Source: Tannerellaceae bacterium (GTDB lineage Bacteria > Bacteroidota > Bacteroidia > Bacteroidales > Tannerellaceae). Taken from it: a stretch of 7,626 bases of DNA. The notes below the pieces were generated by a model. That model saw only the letters and a list, made by a program, of their open reading frames with translations. It made no database searches and was not told the origin of the DNA. This document shows, one piece after another, positions 5,936 through 7,626 of the stretch (position 1 is its first letter; each line of letters begins with the position of its first letter). The stretch is from contig JAJBTP010000182.1 of the NCBI GenBank assembly GCA_020860805.1, positions 1 through 7,626 on the forward strand. Direction: 5' to 3'. The translations under genes were made by a program, and so were the position numbers.

Positions 5936-6803
5936 CAATTGTATGATTAGCAATTAATTCTTTCATTAGTCCATCGATTTCGTTGTCTGTGGGTTCCAGA
6001 GTTTTGCTTTCTTTTGCCTGGAAAATAACGTTCTCGATTTTTTTTACTTTAGTGGGTGAACCGGATAGTCCGCACCATTTTACATCTGCGTTCACATCTG
6101 CTACGCTCCATTCCTGCAGGTTCAGATAGGGACGTACATTATACAGTTCGGTATAATCGGTATCAGCCTCCTGTTTTTCTGTTACAGTTTTTGCATGTTT
6201 ATATTTTTGCAGATATTTAGCATTCCGTGGACGGCATTCCGGCGCACTACCATTTACGGTAACTACTAAAGGTAGTTTGCCTTCTACTGTTTCAACACCT
6301 CTTTCCAGACGTCTTTTGATAATTATCTTTCCGTCTTTTACTTCTTTGATTTCTTCTGCGTATGTGATTTGACTTAATCCTAATTTTTCAGCAACCTGCG
6401 GTCCTACCTGTGCCGTATCTCCGTCAATAGCCTGCCGGCCACACAGAATTAAATCAAACTCACCTATTTTGCGAATGGCCATCGAAATAGCATAGGAGGT
6501 TGCCAGTGTATCTGCACCGGCAAAAGCGCGGTCAGTTAAAAGATAACCACCGTCTGCACCACGATATAATCCTTCACGAATAATTTCCGCTGCACGGCCC
6601 GGTCCCATAGTTAAAAGGGTTACTGTTGTTCCGGGATAAGCGTCTTTCAGGCGTAAAGCCTGCTCCAGAGCGTTCAGGTCTTCCGGGTTAAAGATTGCAG
6701 GCAGAGCAGCACGGTTTACCGTACCATCTGCTTTCATAGCGTCTTTCCCTACATTCCGGGTGTCCGGAACCTGTTTGGCTAATACAATAATTTTTAAACT
6801 CAT
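5931..6803 (-). CDS. etfB: Electron transfer flavoprotein beta subunit, bifurcating-type motif
   Basis: This 290-residue protein is the first gene of the operon and partners EtfA. The N-terminus (KIIVLAKQVPDT, 4-15) and the stretch AIFNPEDLNALEQALRLKD (36-54) are standard EtfB. The nucleotide-binding region reads ILCGRQAIDGDTAQVGPQVA (119-138). The core GDTAQVGP (128-135) is associated with EtfB subunits that bind a second FAD and bifurcate electrons. In ordinary ETFs this site binds AMP and commonly reads DDxxQTG. The partner-recognition loop lies around RPRNAKYLQKYKHAKT (191-206). NADH oxidation with ferredoxin reduction is therefore possible but not proven. The stop codon is the first TAG of a heptad repeat. 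The start follows a 58-base leader from the promoter at 6868-6897. The gene order etfB-etfA beside a dehydrogenase resembles clostridial bcd-etf clusters. Confidence 0.95.
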   Translation of the reverse strand: MSLKIIVLAKQVPDTRNVGKDAMKADGTVNRAALPAIFNPEDLNALEQALRLKDAYPGTTVTLLTMGPGRAAEIIREGLYRGADGGYLLTDRAFAGADTLATSYAISMAIRKIGEFDLILCGRQAIDGDTAQVGPQVAEKLGLSQITYAEEIKEVKDGKIIIKRRLERGVETVEGKLPLVVTVNGSAPECRPRNAKYLQKYKHAKTVTEKQEADTDYTELYNVRPYLNLQEWSVADVNADVKWCGLSGSPTKVKKIENVIFQAKESKTLEPTDNEIDGLMKELIANHTIG

Positions 6804-6867
6804 ATTAAAATGGATATTAGATTTTTAGTCAGATTATTGCTAATCTAGTCCTACATAACTTTGCCTG

Positions 6868-6897
6868 CAAATGTAATTAAACATTCTTTAAATCAAA
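6868..6897 (-). promoter_or_regulatory. Promoter of the etfB-etfA-acyl-CoA dehydrogenase operon
   Basis: On the minus strand TTTG (complement of 6894-6897) is followed after 18 bases by TACATTTG (complement of 6868-6875), a perfect -7 box at near-ideal spacing. Transcription would start near 6861, leaving a leader of about 58 bases before etfB. A second TACATTTG (complement of 6901-6908) lies 33 bases upstream but lacks a -33 partner. This is the best promoter match in the window. Confidence 0.66.
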
Positions 6898-6910
6898 GCA
6901 CAAATGTATG

Positions 6911-6926
6911 AAAAGTGCACACTTTT
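6911..6926. promoter_or_regulatory. Palindrome upstream of the etf promoter, possible operator
   Basis: AAAAGTG and CACTTTT are perfect 7-bp inverted copies separated by CA. The centre is about 55-60 bases before the predicted etfB transcription start, just outside the -33 element, a position that suits an activator. No T-run follows on the operon strand, so it does not look like a terminator for the upstream gene. The regulator is unknown. Confidence 0.33.
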
Positions 6927-6986
6927 GTTGTTTCTGAGCAGAAACTGTTTGTAATGGGTAGATAGTGGCGGGAGGATGTTACGTTC

Positions 6987-7520
6987 TTAAAACTTTTGTA
7001 ACGTTTTACTTGTCAGTATTGCTTTCAGAAGGTTTTTTCGTACGGCACAAATAGCAGGCGTTAGCTGATCATGCATCATTTCAAGGGTTATTTTGAATTC
7101 CTGTTTTAATTCCAGAATAGGAAGACATAGTTCATAAGCTATTTTCATGCATAGAGCTTGTACGCCGGGTAACTCTACACCTGAAAGAATTCGTTCCAGA
7201 CAAAAGTCCAGAAAATCAACTCTGGGAGGATTGGGAAAGGGGTGTTTATAAAGCAGATTAAGGAGTACCCTTCGTTTTCCTGCGTGTTTACATACTAATA
7301 GTTCATTAATTAATTCGTCCTGTTTATCGAACAGCCATTGATTATCCTCTAAAGAAAAATGTATACAAACCCATGCTGCCTGATATCCGACCGGATATTC
7401 TTTATCGAAAATTAAATGATAAAGTTCCTGTTTTCGTTTGTCATTTTGATGGGTCAGATGCAGTATTTCCCGGATATCATAGATTCCTATGCGTTTGGAT
7501 AGTTTCTCTTTAAAATTCAT
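6987..7520 (-). CDS. Hypothetical helical protein, possibly HEAT/ARM-like
   Basis: I do not recognise this 177-residue protein. It has no signal peptide and no clear membrane segment. It appears almost wholly helical, with leucine- and charge-rich stretches separated by short breaks (REILHLTHQNDKRKQELYHL, NQWLFDKQDELINELLVCK, RRVLLNLLYKHPFP, VQALCMKIAYELCLPILEL, ITLEMM). Pairs of helices with this spacing, and the repeated pattern in PGVQALCMKIAYELC and TPAICAVRKNLLKAIL, suggest a HEAT- or ARM-like helical repeat, often a protein-binding scaffold. There are four cysteines but no metal-binding pattern. The ATG complementary to 7518-7520 has a perfect -7 box 24 bases upstream, which supports the start. 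It is followed by a 183-base gap containing the etf promoter, so it is probably transcribed separately, although read-through is possible because no strong terminator is seen after it. Confidence 0.72.
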   Translation of the reverse strand: MNFKEKLSKRIGIYDIREILHLTHQNDKRKQELYHLIFDKEYPVGYQAAWVCIHFSLEDNQWLFDKQDELINELLVCKHAGKRRVLLNLLYKHPFPNPPRVDFLDFCLERILSGVELPGVQALCMKIAYELCLPILELKQEFKITLEMMHDQLTPAICAVRKNLLKAILTSKTLQKF

Positions 7521-7544
7521 TCTTTTAACCTGTTACTTTACCGG

Positions 7545-7552
7545 CAAAGATA
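7545..7552 (-). promoter_or_regulatory. -7 box for the hypothetical gene at 6987-7520
   Basis: On the minus strand this reads TATCTTTG, a perfect TAnnTTTG match followed by GC. It lies 24 bases before the start codon. The region at -33 is T-rich but has no exact TTTG at 17-21 bases. Confidence 0.45.
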
Positions 7553-7626
7553 GGTGTTTTTATTAATGAAAAACGGACAATAAAACAGCTTTTTTGATTA
7601 CCGGCATAAGCGATGATAACTACTAT

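Noticed and set aside
6856..6863. TAACTTTG on the plus strand, a perfect -7 box reading antisense into etfB
   Set aside because: No TTTG lies at the correct upstream distance and no plus-strand gene follows. Single octamers occur by chance in AT-rich leaders.
7556..7574. Inverted repeat GTTTTT / AAAAAC upstream of the hypothetical gene
   Set aside because: The arms are almost pure A/T with a 7-base loop, expected by chance in this composition.
7525..7626. Minus-strand frame open from the window edge for about 33 codons, and an ATG at 7613 on the plus strand that could start a divergent gene
   Set aside because: Both are too short to judge. The minus frame runs through the -7 box of the next gene, and the plus frame has only four codons before the edge.

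Overview
The window looks like chromosomal DNA from a Bacteroidales bacterium (Bacteroides/Parabacteroides type). The reasons are low-to-moderate GC, genes starting without clear Shine-Dalgarno sequences, several matches to the Bacteroides sigma-ABfr promoter (-33 TTTG, -7 TAnnTTTG), a DUF4369/TlpA-style lipoprotein, and a four-helix-bundle (S23-like) gene between metabolic genes. No species is claimed. All function calls come from reading the translations, not from a database search.

Layout. (1) Positions 1-250, minus strand: N-terminus of a membrane-anchored coiled-coil protein, most likely RmuC, cut by the window edge. (2) Positions 251-423: divergent control region with interleaved promoter candidates for rmuC and tpx. 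(3) Positions 424-924, plus: complete thiol peroxidase Tpx, closed by an intrinsic terminator. (4) Positions 1088-2535, plus: what should be one periplasmic TlpA-like thioredoxin lipoprotein of about 482 residues, split in two by a one-base shift at a run of six A. (5) Positions 2566-2620: a perfect 19-bp hairpin between the converging transcription units. (6) Positions 2642-6803, minus: the operon etfB - etfA - four-helix-bundle gene - acyl-CoA dehydrogenase, with a good promoter at 6868-6897 and a palindrome upstream of it. (7) Positions 6987-7520, minus: a helical protein of unknown function with its own -7 box.

How the genes work together. EtfB, EtfA and the acyl-CoA dehydrogenase form a flavin electron-transfer module. 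The dehydrogenase oxidises an acyl-CoA, or reduces an enoyl-CoA, and exchanges electrons with the EtfAB heterodimer. EtfB carries GDTAQVGP, a motif associated with electron-bifurcating ETFs, so coupling to NADH and ferredoxin is possible.

The most unusual part is the spacing of this operon. Two of its gaps hold inverted repeats whose arms are themselves short tandem repeats built around AGTT. One pair encloses the four-helix-bundle gene. The other, between etfB and etfA, encloses only about 36 bases and supplies the etfB stop codon. Together they suggest a full and an empty version of a small cassette that inserts at gene ends, similar in plan to the S23-encoding intervening sequences known from 23S rRNA genes. 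This is inference.
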